64,000 nucleotides of DNA. Origin: Streptomyces iakyrus (GTDB lineage Bacteria > Actinomycetota > Actinomycetes > Streptomycetales > Streptomycetaceae). The translations under genes and the position numbers were made by a program. The notes below the pieces were generated by a model, which saw only the letters and a program-made list of their open reading frames with translations, did no database searches and had not been told where the DNA came from. Below are positions 46,278 through 55,629 of this stretch, piece by piece (the first letter of the stretch is position 1; the number at the start of each line of letters is the position of its first letter). The DNA lies in assembly GCF_000717055.1 (NCBI RefSeq), contig NZ_JNXI01000015.1:248001-312000 (forward strand), written 5' to 3'.

Positions 46278-47408
46278 GTGCGTACTGTCAAAGCGGCGGC
46301 CGCTGCCGTCACCGCCGTCATCGGTGCCGGCGCCGCCGCGGTGGCCGCCGGCCGGCTCGCCAGCGACGCCGCGCTCAAGGCGCCCCCCGGCAGGCCCCTG
46401 CCCACCGAACCCCGGCTCACCGTGCACGGCACCGCCGCCGGGCAGATCAGCCTCACCCGGGACCTCGCCGCCCTGCGCCCCGGCCGCTACGGCCTGTCCG
46501 GCAACGGCTCGCACGCGGTCGTCGGCCCCGTCCTGACCGGCGGCGCCCCGCACCCCGCCGACACCGTGGTGCGCCGCCTGGAGAGCGTCACCCACGGCAC
46601 GATGAAGCCCGGCGACAAGGTCTGGCTCACGCCGAACGTATACGTCGGCAACCCGGGCGCCGCCCTCGGACTCGAACACGCCGACGTCGACGTCCCCGGC
46701 GAACTCGGCGCCCTGCCCGCGTGGTTCGTGCCGGGCAAGCGGGACACCTGGGTGATCGCCGTGCACGGCCTGGGCGCCACCCGCGAACTTGCCATGAACG
46801 TCATGCCGTTCCTGCACCGCAACCACTTCCCGGTGCTGGCCCTCGCCTACCGCGGCGACCTGGGCGCGCCCCGCCCGCCCGACGGCCTCAACCACCTCGG
46901 CGAGACCGAGTGGCGCGACCTCGACGCCGCCATCCGCTACGCCGTGCGCTACGGGGCCCGCCAGGTCGTCCTGCACGGCTGGTCCACCGGCGCCACCATG
47001 GCCCTGCGCGCCGCCGCGCACTCGGGGCTGCGCGACCGTGTCTCCGGGCTCGTCCTGGACTCCCCGGTGCTCGCCTGGGAGACCACCCTGCGCGCCCTGG
47101 CCTCGGCCCGTCGCACCCCGGGGGCGCTGCTGCCGCTCGCGGTCCGGGCCGCCCAGGGCCGCACCGGCCTGTCCGGCGGCCGTGCCGCGGGCCCGGTCCC
47201 GTACGGCGGGCCGAGCGTCCCGGCGCTCGTCCTCCACGGCCCGGACGACACCGTCGCCCCCTGGCAGCCCTCCCGCCGGCTCGCCGATGCCCGCCCCGAC
47301 ACGGTCGCCCTGCGCACCGTCCGCAACGCACCTCACGGAGCCATGTGGAACGCCGACCCGGAGGCCTACGAGGAAGCCCTCCGGCGCTTCCTGACGCCCC
47401 TCATGTGA
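46278..47408 (+). CDS. Alpha/beta-hydrolase with N-terminal signal anchor
   Basis: The 376-residue protein starts at a GTG. Residues 5-30 form an Ala/Val-rich signal peptide or membrane anchor. The hydrolase domain (about 150-376) has the oxyanion region WVIAVHGLGATRE, the nucleophile serine in LHGWSTGATMAL, the acid in HGPDDTVAPW and the histidine in NAPHGAMWN. The preceding 120 residues are beta-rich and unrecognised. It is probably an exported esterase or peptidase; the substrate is unknown. Confidence 0.82.
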   Translation: MRTVKAAAAAVTAVIGAGAAAVAAGRLASDAALKAPPGRPLPTEPRLTVHGTAAGQISLTRDLAALRPGRYGLSGNGSHAVVGPVLTGGAPHPADTVVRRLESVTHGTMKPGDKVWLTPNVYVGNPGAALGLEHADVDVPGELGALPAWFVPGKRDTWVIAVHGLGATRELAMNVMPFLHRNHFPVLALAYRGDLGAPRPPDGLNHLGETEWRDLDAAIRYAVRYGARQVVLHGWSTGATMALRAAAHSGLRDRVSGLVLDSPVLAWETTLRALASARRTPGALLPLAVRAAQGRTGLSGGRAAGPVPYGGPSVPALVLHGPDDTVAPWQPSRRLADARPDTVALRTVRNAPHGAMWNADPEAYEEALRRFLTPLM

Positions 47409-47661
47409 CGCGCCGTCCCCGCCCACGCGCCGGCCCGGCCTCCCGTTCCGGCTTCTCCCCCCGTTCACGCCCCCTTCGCCCCGGCGCAACCACATCCCGC
47501 CGCCCCTTCCGCCGACCGGTCGCGAGGATTCCGTTTAGCGTCGTACCACTGGCCGATTTGCGGCCCTCGACCATTCCCGGGAACCGGTGCGTTGGCCATC
47601 CCCGTCGCCCGCCGTGACATTCCGTTTGGGTTTTCGGACCGTCAACCGGAAGACTGCACCC
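47409..47661. other. Intergenic region upstream of the 466-residue hypothetical gene
   Basis: C-rich sequence after the hydrolase gene gives way to a mixed stretch. No terminator with a strong stem and no firm promoter was identified. The frame of the next gene stays open back to 47587, so part of this could be coding if translation starts earlier. Confidence 0.35.
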
Positions 47662-49062
47662 GTGACGTCCCGTATCCCGCGCGACTCCAGGCTTCGACTC
47701 GTCCGCCCGCGACCCCTGGCCGCCGCCCCACCAGCGATGAACCAGCGGCGCTCGCGCCGCCCCGCACCACGCCCCCCGGAGGGCACCCCGGCACCGGCGG
47801 AGCTGGCCAGAATGGCACGCTCAGGTCTCGCCGACGCGGCCCGCGTCGCCCGCTGGGCCGACGCCGCGCTCGGCCCCGGCCGGGACAGCGCCACCGACGA
47901 CGGCAAGGCCACCCTCTCCGACGCGACGGCCGAACGGGCCGCCCGCGAACTCGGCCTGACACCGGCTCAGGTCAGAGCCGACTGGGACACCGCCCGCCTC
48001 GCCGGCCTCGTCGAGGTGCACGGCGACAGCGCCCGCCCCGGCTGGCGGCTGCGCGCCTGGGACCGCGACGACAGTGCCGTGCTGCGCGGCTGGGTCGCGC
48101 TCTTCGACGCCTGGTCGCTCGCCCACCCGGAGCCCGAGGAGCACGAGCCCGCCGCCGTCGCCGAGGTCGTCTCCGCCATGCCGCAGGCGCTGTCCTTCCT
48201 CCAGCTGTCCGCCGGGCCCGTCCCCGTGGAGCAGCTCCTCGACCTCCTGGAGCAGCGCGTCACCGAGCTGCGCACCGCCCGCTGCGAGATCCCCTACGGC
48301 CCCCAGCCCGAGCCGCCGGCCGAACCGGAGCCCACCGACGCCCCGCTCGCCCCCCTGCTCGACTGGGCCCTGCGCGCCCTCGCCTCCGTCGGCGCCCTCA
48401 CCTACGGCGACGGCCAGGCCACCCTCACGCCGCTCGGCAGCTGGGCCGTCTGGGTCAAGCTGGAGCAGATCTGCGTCGCCGCGCAGAGCCCCGCCGGGAA
48501 CATCGAGCAGGCCGCCGACGACATGCTCCGCGGCTGTGCCCAGCTGCGCCCGAACGCGGCCCGCGCCGAGTACCGCGCCTGGCTCGCCGCCCGCCCCGTC
48601 GGCAGCGCCGTCACCGAGCTTCTCGGCGCCGCTCGCGGTGAGGACGCCCTGCTGCGCGGCCTCGCCTTCGAGGCGCTGCGCGTGGTCGGCGCCCCCGCCG
48701 AGCCGGACGTCCGCGGCGTGCTGGACGAGCCCACGCTTCGGCCGTACGCGCTGCTGTGGCTGGCCGAGCACGACGGCGCCGACCCCGAGGACGCCCACGA
48801 GGTCCTCACCCGCGAGGAGGCGACCTGGCTGTGGGTGGACACCGCGGCCGCCGTCGCCGACCACGGGGAGGCGCCGCTGCTGGTGCGCCACCTGGAGTCC
48901 GCGGTGCAGCCGACCGTCCCGATGCTCCTGGAGGAGGTACGCGCCGTGGGACATCCGCGCACCGTGCAGGTGCTGGTCGCCCTCGCCGCCGCACACCCCG
49001 ACCCGGCCCTGGCCAAGGCCGTCCGCCGGGCCGCCTTCCAGGTGCACACCGGCGGCAGCTAG
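47662..49062 (+). CDS. Uncharacterised actinobacterial protein, winged-helix-like and HEAT-like regions
   Basis: I do not recognise a named family. A GTG at 47662 with GGAAG at 47648-47652 gives 466 residues; an ATG at 47737 would remove a basic, low-complexity N-terminus. Residues about 60-155 (ATAERAARELGLTPAQVRADWDTARLAGLVEV) look like a winged-helix fold. A second such segment (about 255-300: LDWALRALASVGALTYGDGQATLTPLG) repeats the pattern. The last 130 residues are Ala/Leu/Glu-rich helical repeats resembling HEAT units (AFEALRVVG, VPMLLEEVRAVGHPRTVQVLVALAAAHPD). It has no signal peptide. A DNA-binding or scaffold role is possible but not shown. Confidence 0.7.
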   Translation: MTSRIPRDSRLRLVRPRPLAAAPPAMNQRRSRRPAPRPPEGTPAPAELARMARSGLADAARVARWADAALGPGRDSATDDGKATLSDATAERAARELGLTPAQVRADWDTARLAGLVEVHGDSARPGWRLRAWDRDDSAVLRGWVALFDAWSLAHPEPEEHEPAAVAEVVSAMPQALSFLQLSAGPVPVEQLLDLLEQRVTELRTARCEIPYGPQPEPPAEPEPTDAPLAPLLDWALRALASVGALTYGDGQATLTPLGSWAVWVKLEQICVAAQSPAGNIEQAADDMLRGCAQLRPNAARAEYRAWLAARPVGSAVTELLGAARGEDALLRGLAFEALRVVGAPAEPDVRGVLDEPTLRPYALLWLAEHDGADPEDAHEVLTREEATWLWVDTAAAVADHGEAPLLVRHLESAVQPTVPMLLEEVRAVGHPRTVQVLVALAAAHPDPALAKAVRRAAFQVHTGGS

Positions 49063-49087
49063 GGCCGGCGCCCGGGCCGCGGGTTCG

Positions 49088-49501
49088 TCAGACCGCTATC
49101 TCGGGCGCGTACGTCCCGAAGCTCCACACGTTGCCCTCGAGGTCCCGGGCCATGTAGTCCCGTGAGCCGTAGTCCTGGTCCGTCGGGGGCATCAGCACCT
49201 CCGCGCCGTGGTCCACCGCGCGGCGGTGGTGCCCGTCCACGTCGTCCACCACCACGTACACCCCCGTGGTGCCGGCGTCCTTCATGGCCGCGTCGAACTG
49301 GCCGCCCCGGCCCTTGGTGCCGACCATCACCGCGCCGTTACCCTGCGCCAGCTCGGCGTGCAGCACCGAGCCGTCCTCGCCCTCGTACACCGACAGCTCC
49401 GTGAAGCCGAAGGCCTCCGTGAGCTGCCGGATCGCCGCCTTCGCGTCGGCGTACAGCAGCGTCGGGTAGATGCTCGGACGCCCGCCGGACATGCCTGCCA
49501 T
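49088..49501 (-). CDS. VOC-superfamily (glyoxalase/bleomycin-resistance-like) protein
   Basis: The ATG at 49501 has GAGGAA 8 nt upstream and gives 137 residues. The paired beta-alpha-beta-beta-beta modules show YPTLLYADAKAAIRQLTEAFGF, LHAELAQGNGAVMVG and GVYVVVDDVDGHHRRAVDHGAEVL, ending in YMARDLEGNVWSFGTY, where the metal-ligand Glu of the second module is expected. The type resembles PhnB-like or YkuD-unrelated small VOC proteins of unknown substrate. Confidence 0.85.
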   Translation of the reverse strand: MAGMSGGRPSIYPTLLYADAKAAIRQLTEAFGFTELSVYEGEDGSVLHAELAQGNGAVMVGTKGRGGQFDAAMKDAGTTGVYVVVDDVDGHHRRAVDHGAEVLMPPTDQDYGSRDYMARDLEGNVWSFGTYAPEIAV

Positions 49502-49684
49502 GGCGATCACTTCCTCGTGTCTCGCTGGGTGTTCCCCCTGCCGGGAGAGCCGGATTCCGGCCCGTTCCCCGGCCCGCTGTTCAGTCTTCCACCGGCCACT
49601 GACAACGGCCCTCCGTCCGGCCGCCGGTGATCGAACACCCGCACACAGAAAAAGTGGTTGCACGCCCCCGTTAGACTGTCCCCC

Positions 49685-49708
49685 ATGGCCATTCTCCTCG
49701 CGCATTAG
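49685..49708 (+). CDS. Possible 7-codon leader peptide upstream of the ABC-F gene
   Basis: ATG GCC ATT CTC CTC GCG CAT TAG encodes MAILLAH. A TAGACT -10-like hexamer at 49672-49677 ends 7 nt before the ATG, the distance expected for a leaderless transcript, although no clear -35 is seen. The stop codon is followed at once by a GC hairpin. Confidence 0.35.
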   Translation: MAILLAH

Positions 49709-49766
49709 ACGGCGGGAACGCCCGCCCGTCGCCCGCCACCGCCCTTCCAACGGCGCGCTACGCGCG
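49708..49766 (+). promoter_or_regulatory. Two hairpins between leader frame and ABC-F gene, possible attenuator
   Basis: GACGGCGGG-AACG-CCCGCCCGTC (49708-49730) forms a nine-pair stem with one bulge and a 4-nt loop. A second hairpin, CGCGC-TAC-GCGCG, lies at 49754-49766. Both precede the ABC-F start by 50-90 nt. Confidence 0.4.
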
Positions 49767-49817
49767 GCACCCCCTGATTCGTCCATCCCGCCCCCGTATC
49801 CGCCCTGGAGTCTGTCC

Positions 49818-51416
<1,599 letters not shown>

Positions 51417-51768
51417 GCGTCAGTGCCGCTTGATCGAATGCGTGATCAACGGCGTATGGATCATTCGGCCCAGCGGTGATCCATCATCTGTGTGAGATCT
51501 CCTCGTACCGAGGTGTGTCCTACATCGATTTCGCGGCCGAGTCCCCGATTCTTCCCGGCTCGGCCGCGCCGCCTTTCTGACCTGGCCTTTTCCTCCACCA
51601 TCCGTTCGGCCGCAAGGACACCACTCTTCGGAATTCCATATTCCGCATGTGGGGATGTGCTCCCGTCGTCACAACCTTGTCTCACCGACCTTGCCGAATG
51701 GGTGGCCATCAAGGCCCGGAGGGGTGATCATGAGGAGACCAGAGCGCACTTCCCATGAGGAGGCACGG
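51417..51768 (+). promoter_or_regulatory. Long upstream region of the gbn-like gene with a GATC cluster
   Basis: This 352-nt gap is AT-richer than its neighbours and holds no convincing gene. GATC occurs at 51432, 51444, 51459, 51478 and 51496, five times in 68 bp, and again at 51726. Two of these (51459, 51726) are GATCAT, the full site reported for the nucleoid protein Gbn. The palindromic stretch CGGCCGAGTC...CTCGGCCG near 51533-51567 may be a terminator for the ABC-F gene. Confidence 0.6.
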
Positions 51769-51987
51769 GTGGCCGAGACTCTGAAGAAGGGCAGCCGGGT
51801 GACCGGCGCCGCGCGCGACAAGCTCGCGGCAGACCTGAAGAAGAAGTACGACGCCGGTGCGAGCATCCGGGCGTTGGCCGAGGAGACCGGCCGCTCGTAT
51901 GGCTTTGTGCACCGCATGCTCAGTGAGTCGGGCGTCACGCTGCGAGGGCGTGGCGGGGCGACCCGGGGCAAAAAGGCCACGGCCTGA
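51769..51987 (+). CDS. gbn: Small GATC-binding nucleoid-associated protein, Gbn-like
   Basis: The GTG at 51769 has AGGAGG at 51758-51763 and gives 72 residues, the size of S. coelicolor Gbn (SCO1839). An earlier in-frame ATG at 51731 would add 13 residues but has no better site. The protein is basic, with a helix-turn-helix over about 26-56 (KKYDAGASIRALAEETGRSYGFVHRMLSESG) and an Arg/Gly/Lys C-terminal tail. Gbn binds GATC followed by (A/T)T, stiffens DNA and mildly represses many genes, affecting development and antibiotic output. Identity is by recalled sequence similarity. Confidence 0.85.
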   Translation: MAETLKKGSRVTGAARDKLAADLKKKYDAGASIRALAEETGRSYGFVHRMLSESGVTLRGRGGATRGKKATA

Positions 51988-52137
51988 CCCCGGGTGGCCC
52001 CTCGGCTTCGATGGTGGCCACCCGGTCGGTCGTCTGATCGGCCGGGTGGTTACTGTGCAGTCACTTAAGTGTGGCCTGCCATGGCGTCACAGCCGTCGCG
52101 GGGCACACAAGACGACCGCACCCATCGGAGGCGTCCC

Positions 52138-52941
52138 ATGGCTTCGTCCGACCAGGACCTCGTTCCCGTACTCGACAAGGACGGCGTACGGCTCACCGTC
52201 GACGACGCGATCGCCACGGTGACGCTGACCAACCCGGCCAAGCGCAACGCGCAGAGCCCCGCTCTGTGGCGGGCGCTGACCGAGGCCGGCCGGCAGCTGC
52301 CGGGCTCCGTCCGCGTCGTGGTGCTGCGGGCCGAGGGCAAGTCCTTCTCGGCCGGGCTCGACCGACAGGCGTTCACGCCCGACGGCTTCGACGGCGAACC
52401 GTCGTTCGTCGACCTCGCGCGCGGCGCCGACGCCGAGCTGGACGCGACCATCGCCGAATACCAGGAGGCGTTCACCTGGTGGCGGCGCAGCGACATCGTC
52501 TCCGTCGCCGCTGTCCAGGGGCACGCCATCGGGGCGGGCTTCCAGCTCGCCCTCGCCTGCGACCTGCGCGTCGTCGCCGACGACGTGCAGTTCGCCATGC
52601 GCGAGACCAGCCTCGGACTCGTGCCCGACCTGACGGGCACGCATCCGCTGGTGGGACTCGTCGGCTACGCCCGCGCGCTGGAGATCTGCGTGACCGGGCG
52701 CTTCGTCGCGGCCGAGGAGGCCGTGAACACCGGGCTGGCCAACGTCGCCGTGCCCGCCGGCCAGCTCGACGACACCGTGCGCGACCTGACCGCGGCCGTG
52801 CTCGCCGCGCCCCGCGACGCGGTCGTCGAGACCAAGGCGCTGCTGCGCGGCGCCCAGGACCGCACCTACGAGGAGCAGCGCGCGGCGGAGCGCCAGTCCC
52901 AGGCCCGCAGGCTGCGGGACCTCGCGGGCGTCGGGGACTGA
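52138..52941 (+). CDS. Enoyl-CoA hydratase/isomerase (crotonase) family protein
   Basis: The ATG at 52138 has GGAGG at 52127-52131 and gives 267 residues. Crotonase features are the first oxyanion-hole segment SFSAGLDRQAF, the second GHAIGAGFQLALACDLRVVA, and FAMRETSLGLVPDLTGTHPL. In hydratases two glutamates occupy the last two regions; here the second position reads PD, so the exact reaction may differ (isomerase or other). The C-terminal end is copied in degenerate form just downstream. Confidence 0.85.
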   Translation: MASSDQDLVPVLDKDGVRLTVDDAIATVTLTNPAKRNAQSPALWRALTEAGRQLPGSVRVVVLRAEGKSFSAGLDRQAFTPDGFDGEPSFVDLARGADAELDATIAEYQEAFTWWRRSDIVSVAAVQGHAIGAGFQLALACDLRVVADDVQFAMRETSLGLVPDLTGTHPLVGLVGYARALEICVTGRFVAAEEAVNTGLANVAVPAGQLDDTVRDLTAAVLAAPRDAVVETKALLRGAQDRTYEEQRAAERQSQARRLRDLAGVGD

Positions 52942-53092
52942 AAGCCGCCGGGCCGGGAGCGCGCGCAGCCGATCGTGCTTCACGACCGCCACCGTCGATG
53001 AGGAGCAGCACGCGGCGGAGCACCCGTCCCAGGCCGCCGGGCACCCGGGGGGCTCAGCCGATCGCGCTCACCACGACCGCCACCGTCGGATG
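52870..53092. repeat. Interleaved degenerate duplications of two convergent gene ends
   Basis: The segment GAGGAGCAGCGCGCGGCGGA at 52870 in the crotonase gene recurs as GAGGAGCAGCACGCGGCGGA at 53000, with similarity for about 43 nt. CAGCCGATCG...CGACCGCCACCGTCG recurs from 52966 at 53055, where it forms the 3' end of the minus-strand gene. Offsets are 130 and 89 nt. Confidence 0.75.
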
Positions 53093-53776
53093 ATCCGGCA
53101 GCGCCCTCCTGACCACCGTCCGGACCTCGCGGGCCACGTCCCGGGCCCGCTGGTCCGCGCCCACCGCCAGCTCCAGCCGGACATGACGGTGCGGCAGCGC
53201 GGCGCCCTCGCGGGGGAGTTCCTCGATGTGCACGGGGTGTCCCAGCGTGCCGGTCAGCCGCAGCACGCCCGGCACCCCCAGCGCGGCATCGGCCACCCGG
53301 GCCTCGTCGCCGCCCTCGGCCCGCGCCGCACGCGGAGGCTCGGCCGGGACCGCCCCGGGCCCGGCCGCCGCGGGCGTCTCCTCGCCCAGCAGCCCCGTCA
53401 CCCGCAGGTCCACCTCCGCCACCGTCAGACCGAGCCGCTCGGTCGCGGCGGTCGCCAGCGTCGCCCGCAGCAGGGACGCCGTCGTCGGCAGCGGCTGCGA
53501 AGCCGTCGCGGCGAACTCCGCCGTCACCCGCAGCGGCCCGGGCGGCAGAGCACTCGGCGGAGCGGGTACCGCCGGCTCAGCGGTGTCCGCCGCGTCGGCG
53601 ACCACGACACGGAGCGCGTCGAGGCGTACGCCCGGCGCGTCCCGGGCCGCGCTGCGCAGCACCGCCTCGGCTGCCCGTTCCGCGATCCACGCGCCGTCCC
53701 GCGCGTCACCCAGCGGCAGAAGCCTGCCGATTCCCAGCTGATGTCTCACTGCCTGCGTCCATCGGTCGGCCGTCAT
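53054..53776 (-). CDS. Asp23-like domain protein, divergent from the Asp23/AmaP operon
   Basis: The 240-residue protein is not a close family member that I can name. It has two copies of a pattern seen in Asp23-type domains: LRVTAEFAATASQPLPTTASLLRATLATAATERLGL (about 80-120) and VLRLTGTLGHPVHIEEL...HRHVRLELAVGADQRARDVAREVRTVVRRALP (about 168-232), each ending in short hydrophobic strands. The middle is Pro/Ala-rich. It is divergent from the Asp23 operon at 53864, suggesting common function. Its 3' end overlaps a duplicated segment. Confidence 0.65.
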   Translation of the reverse strand: MTADRWTQAVRHQLGIGRLLPLGDARDGAWIAERAAEAVLRSAARDAPGVRLDALRVVVADAADTAEPAVPAPPSALPPGPLRVTAEFAATASQPLPTTASLLRATLATAATERLGLTVAEVDLRVTGLLGEETPAAAGPGAVPAEPPRAARAEGGDEARVADAALGVPGVLRLTGTLGHPVHIEELPREGAALPHRHVRLELAVGADQRARDVAREVRTVVRRALPDHPTVAVVVSAIG

Positions 53777-53863
53777 TCCTCCAGCCTGCCGTATCAGAGG
53801 CGCGCTCCCACGTAACCGTGCTTACGGTGGTTCCAGGACGACGACCGAAAAGGACGTGCGGCG

Positions 53864-54337
53864 ATGACTGACATGACCGAGAACCGGGGCGGGGAGTCCG
53901 AGACGCCGGCGGCGCGCAGGAGCCCGCTGGTCAAGCGCGGCGGAGGAGACCCCGGTTCCCGGGGCCGTACGACCATCGCGGACGGCGTCGTGGAGAAGAT
54001 CGCCGGGCTCGCCGCCCGCGACGTCGACGGTGTGCACGCCATGGGCAGCGGTCTTTCCCGCACCTTCGGCGCCGTGCGCGACCGGGTGCCCGGCGGCGCG
54101 AAGTCGGTGACGCGCGGGGTGAAGGCCGAAGTCGGTGAGGTGCAGGCCGCCCTCGATCTGGAGATCGTCGTGGAGTACGGCGTGTCGATCGCCGATGTGG
54201 CCCGGGACGTACGGGAGAACGTCATCACCGCCGTGGAGCGGATGACCGGCCTGGAGGTCGTCGAGGTCAACATCGCGGTGAGCGACGTGAAGCTGCCCGA
54301 CGAGGAGGAAGAGGAACCGGAGCGCCGGATCCAGTGA
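53864..54337 (+). CDS. Asp23/Gls24-family envelope stress protein
   Basis: The 157-residue protein has a polar N-terminus and an Asp23 domain (about 35-145) with RTTIADGVVEKIAGLAARDVDGVHAM, VEVGEVQAALDLEIVVEYG-like strands and NVITAVERMTGLEVVEVNIAVSDV. The C-terminus is acidic (DEEEEEPERR). In firmicutes Asp23 is held at the membrane by AmaP and linked to envelope stress; the same operon here encodes an AmaP-like anchor. It is the first of five closely packed genes. Confidence 0.88.
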   Translation: MTDMTENRGGESETPAARRSPLVKRGGGDPGSRGRTTIADGVVEKIAGLAARDVDGVHAMGSGLSRTFGAVRDRVPGGAKSVTRGVKAEVGEVQAALDLEIVVEYGVSIADVARDVRENVITAVERMTGLEVVEVNIAVSDVKLPDEEEEEPERRIQ

Positions 54338-54383
54338 GGCGCGGGCCATCGGACAACACAGCGGCTGAGGAGCTGAGGAGCGC

Positions 54384-54566
54384 ATGAGCATGGCCGTGGT
54401 CGGCATGATCGCCGGCATGGCGCTGGCCTTCGCCGGATACTTCGGCGGATTCGGTGCCTTCGTGCTGGTGGCGGCATTGGGCGCCGTCGGCTTCGTCGTC
54501 GGACGGTTCCTGGACGGGGACATGGACTTCGGCGACTTCTTCCGTGTCCGTGAACGGCGGCGGTGA
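54384..54566 (+). CDS. Small one-to-two-helix membrane protein of the Asp23 operon
   Basis: The 60-residue protein has a long hydrophobic segment (about 3-45, Gly/Ala-rich with GYFGGFGAFVL) and a charged tail DGDMDFGDFFRVRERRR. It resembles DUF2273-like small proteins that accompany Asp23. GAGGAG lies 3 nt before this ATG and 9 nt before the next in-frame ATG at 54390, so 54390 may be the true start. The stop overlaps the next GTG. Confidence 0.75.
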   Translation: MSMAVVGMIAGMALAFAGYFGGFGAFVLVAALGAVGFVVGRFLDGDMDFGDFFRVRERRR

Positions 54567-54946
54567 CGCCCGTGAGCACGGGGGCCGGTGAGCTCGACAG
54601 ACCCCTGGCGGTCGTCCCGCCGGGCGAGCGTGGCGCGACCCGGATCGCCGACCGGGTCGTCGCGAAGATCGCCTCGCAGGCGGCCCGCGAGGCCGTCGGC
54701 ACACTGCCGCCCGACGCCGGCCGGCCTTCCGCGTCCGTCGTCGTCCACCACGAGGTCGCCCACGTCCGGGTCCACATCGAACTCGACTACCCCTGCGACA
54801 TCGGCGCCCGCTGCCGCACGGTGCGCCACCACGTCGTCGAACGGGTGGGCGCCCTGGTGGGCATGCAGGTGCCGGAGGTCGTCGTCCAGGTGGAGCGGCT
54901 GCACCTGATCGCGGCTCCCGGCGCGGTACAGGGGAGGACCCGATGA
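54563..54946 (+). CDS. Second Asp23-family protein
   Basis: The 127-residue protein starts at a GTG overlapping the preceding stop (GTGA). It keeps a short Asp23 core: RGATRIADRVVAKIASQAAREAVG, VHVRVHIELDYPCDIGARCRTVRHHVVERVGALVGM-type region and a final VEVVVQVERLHL-like strand. It differs strongly from the first Asp23 protein, so the operon may assemble a mixed complex. It overlaps the next gene by 4 nt. Confidence 0.82.
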   Translation: MTPVSTGAGELDRPLAVVPPGERGATRIADRVVAKIASQAAREAVGTLPPDAGRPSASVVVHHEVAHVRVHIELDYPCDIGARCRTVRHHVVERVGALVGMQVPEVVVQVERLHLIAAPGAVQGRTR

Positions 54947-55629
54947 GCGAACCCCAGGGCACGGAGCCCCCCGAGGGCACCACACAGCGCCTGCCCGTCG
55001 TCGACCACCAGGAGGAGCCGGAGAACGGCGACGGGACCGACCGGTCCGAGTCGCCGGGCGCGGCCGAACCCGGGGGCGAGGGCGGCCGCGTGGGCCGCTT
55101 CTGGTCGGCCCGCCGCGTCCCCGCGGGCATCGTCGCCCTGCTGCTCCTGGGCCTCACCGGACTGTTCCTCTACGACATCGTCTCCGTGCGCGCCGGCCGG
55201 CCCGGCATGTACTGGCGGCGGGAACTGGCAGAACAGCTCGCCGAGCGGCCCCTCGACGACACCTGGGTGCTGGTCGGCGCCGGGGTCAGCGCCGTCCTCG
55301 GCCTGTGGCTGCTGGTCCTGGCCGCAACGCCCGGCCTGCGCGACGTGCTCCCGATGCGGCGCACGCACACCGGCGTGCGCGCCGGACTGCACCGGGATGC
55401 CGCCGCCACCGCGCTGCGCGACCGGGCCATGGAGGTGGCAGGCGTGCAGTCGGCGCGGGTACGGGTGCGCCGGAGGCGGGCGGACGTCCGTGCCGTGTCG
55501 CACTTCCGGGAACTGGACGACGTACGAACCGATCTGGACGCCGTGGTCGCCGACGCGGTCGGCAAACTGGGGCTGTCCCGGCCGCCCTCGCCGTCGGTGC
55601 GGGTCCGGCGGCCCGGCCGGAAGGGGTGA
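54943..55629 (+). CDS. DUF6286-type membrane protein of the Asp23 operon
   Basis: The 228-residue protein has a charged N-terminus (about 50 residues), a helix at about 58-78 (PAGIVALLLLGLTGLFLYDIV), the conserved GRPGMYWRRELAEQLAERPLDDTW segment, a second helix (about 105-127) and a cytosolic C-terminal domain with GVRAGLHRDAAATALRDRAMEVAGV and several Arg-rich strands. This matches the DUF6286 arrangement found with actinobacterial Asp23 genes. ATGA overlap with the preceding gene. Confidence 0.8.
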   Translation: MSEPQGTEPPEGTTQRLPVVDHQEEPENGDGTDRSESPGAAEPGGEGGRVGRFWSARRVPAGIVALLLLGLTGLFLYDIVSVRAGRPGMYWRRELAEQLAERPLDDTWVLVGAGVSAVLGLWLLVLAATPGLRDVLPMRRTHTGVRAGLHRDAAATALRDRAMEVAGVQSARVRVRRRRADVRAVSHFRELDDVRTDLDAVVADAVGKLGLSRPPSPSVRVRRPGRKG

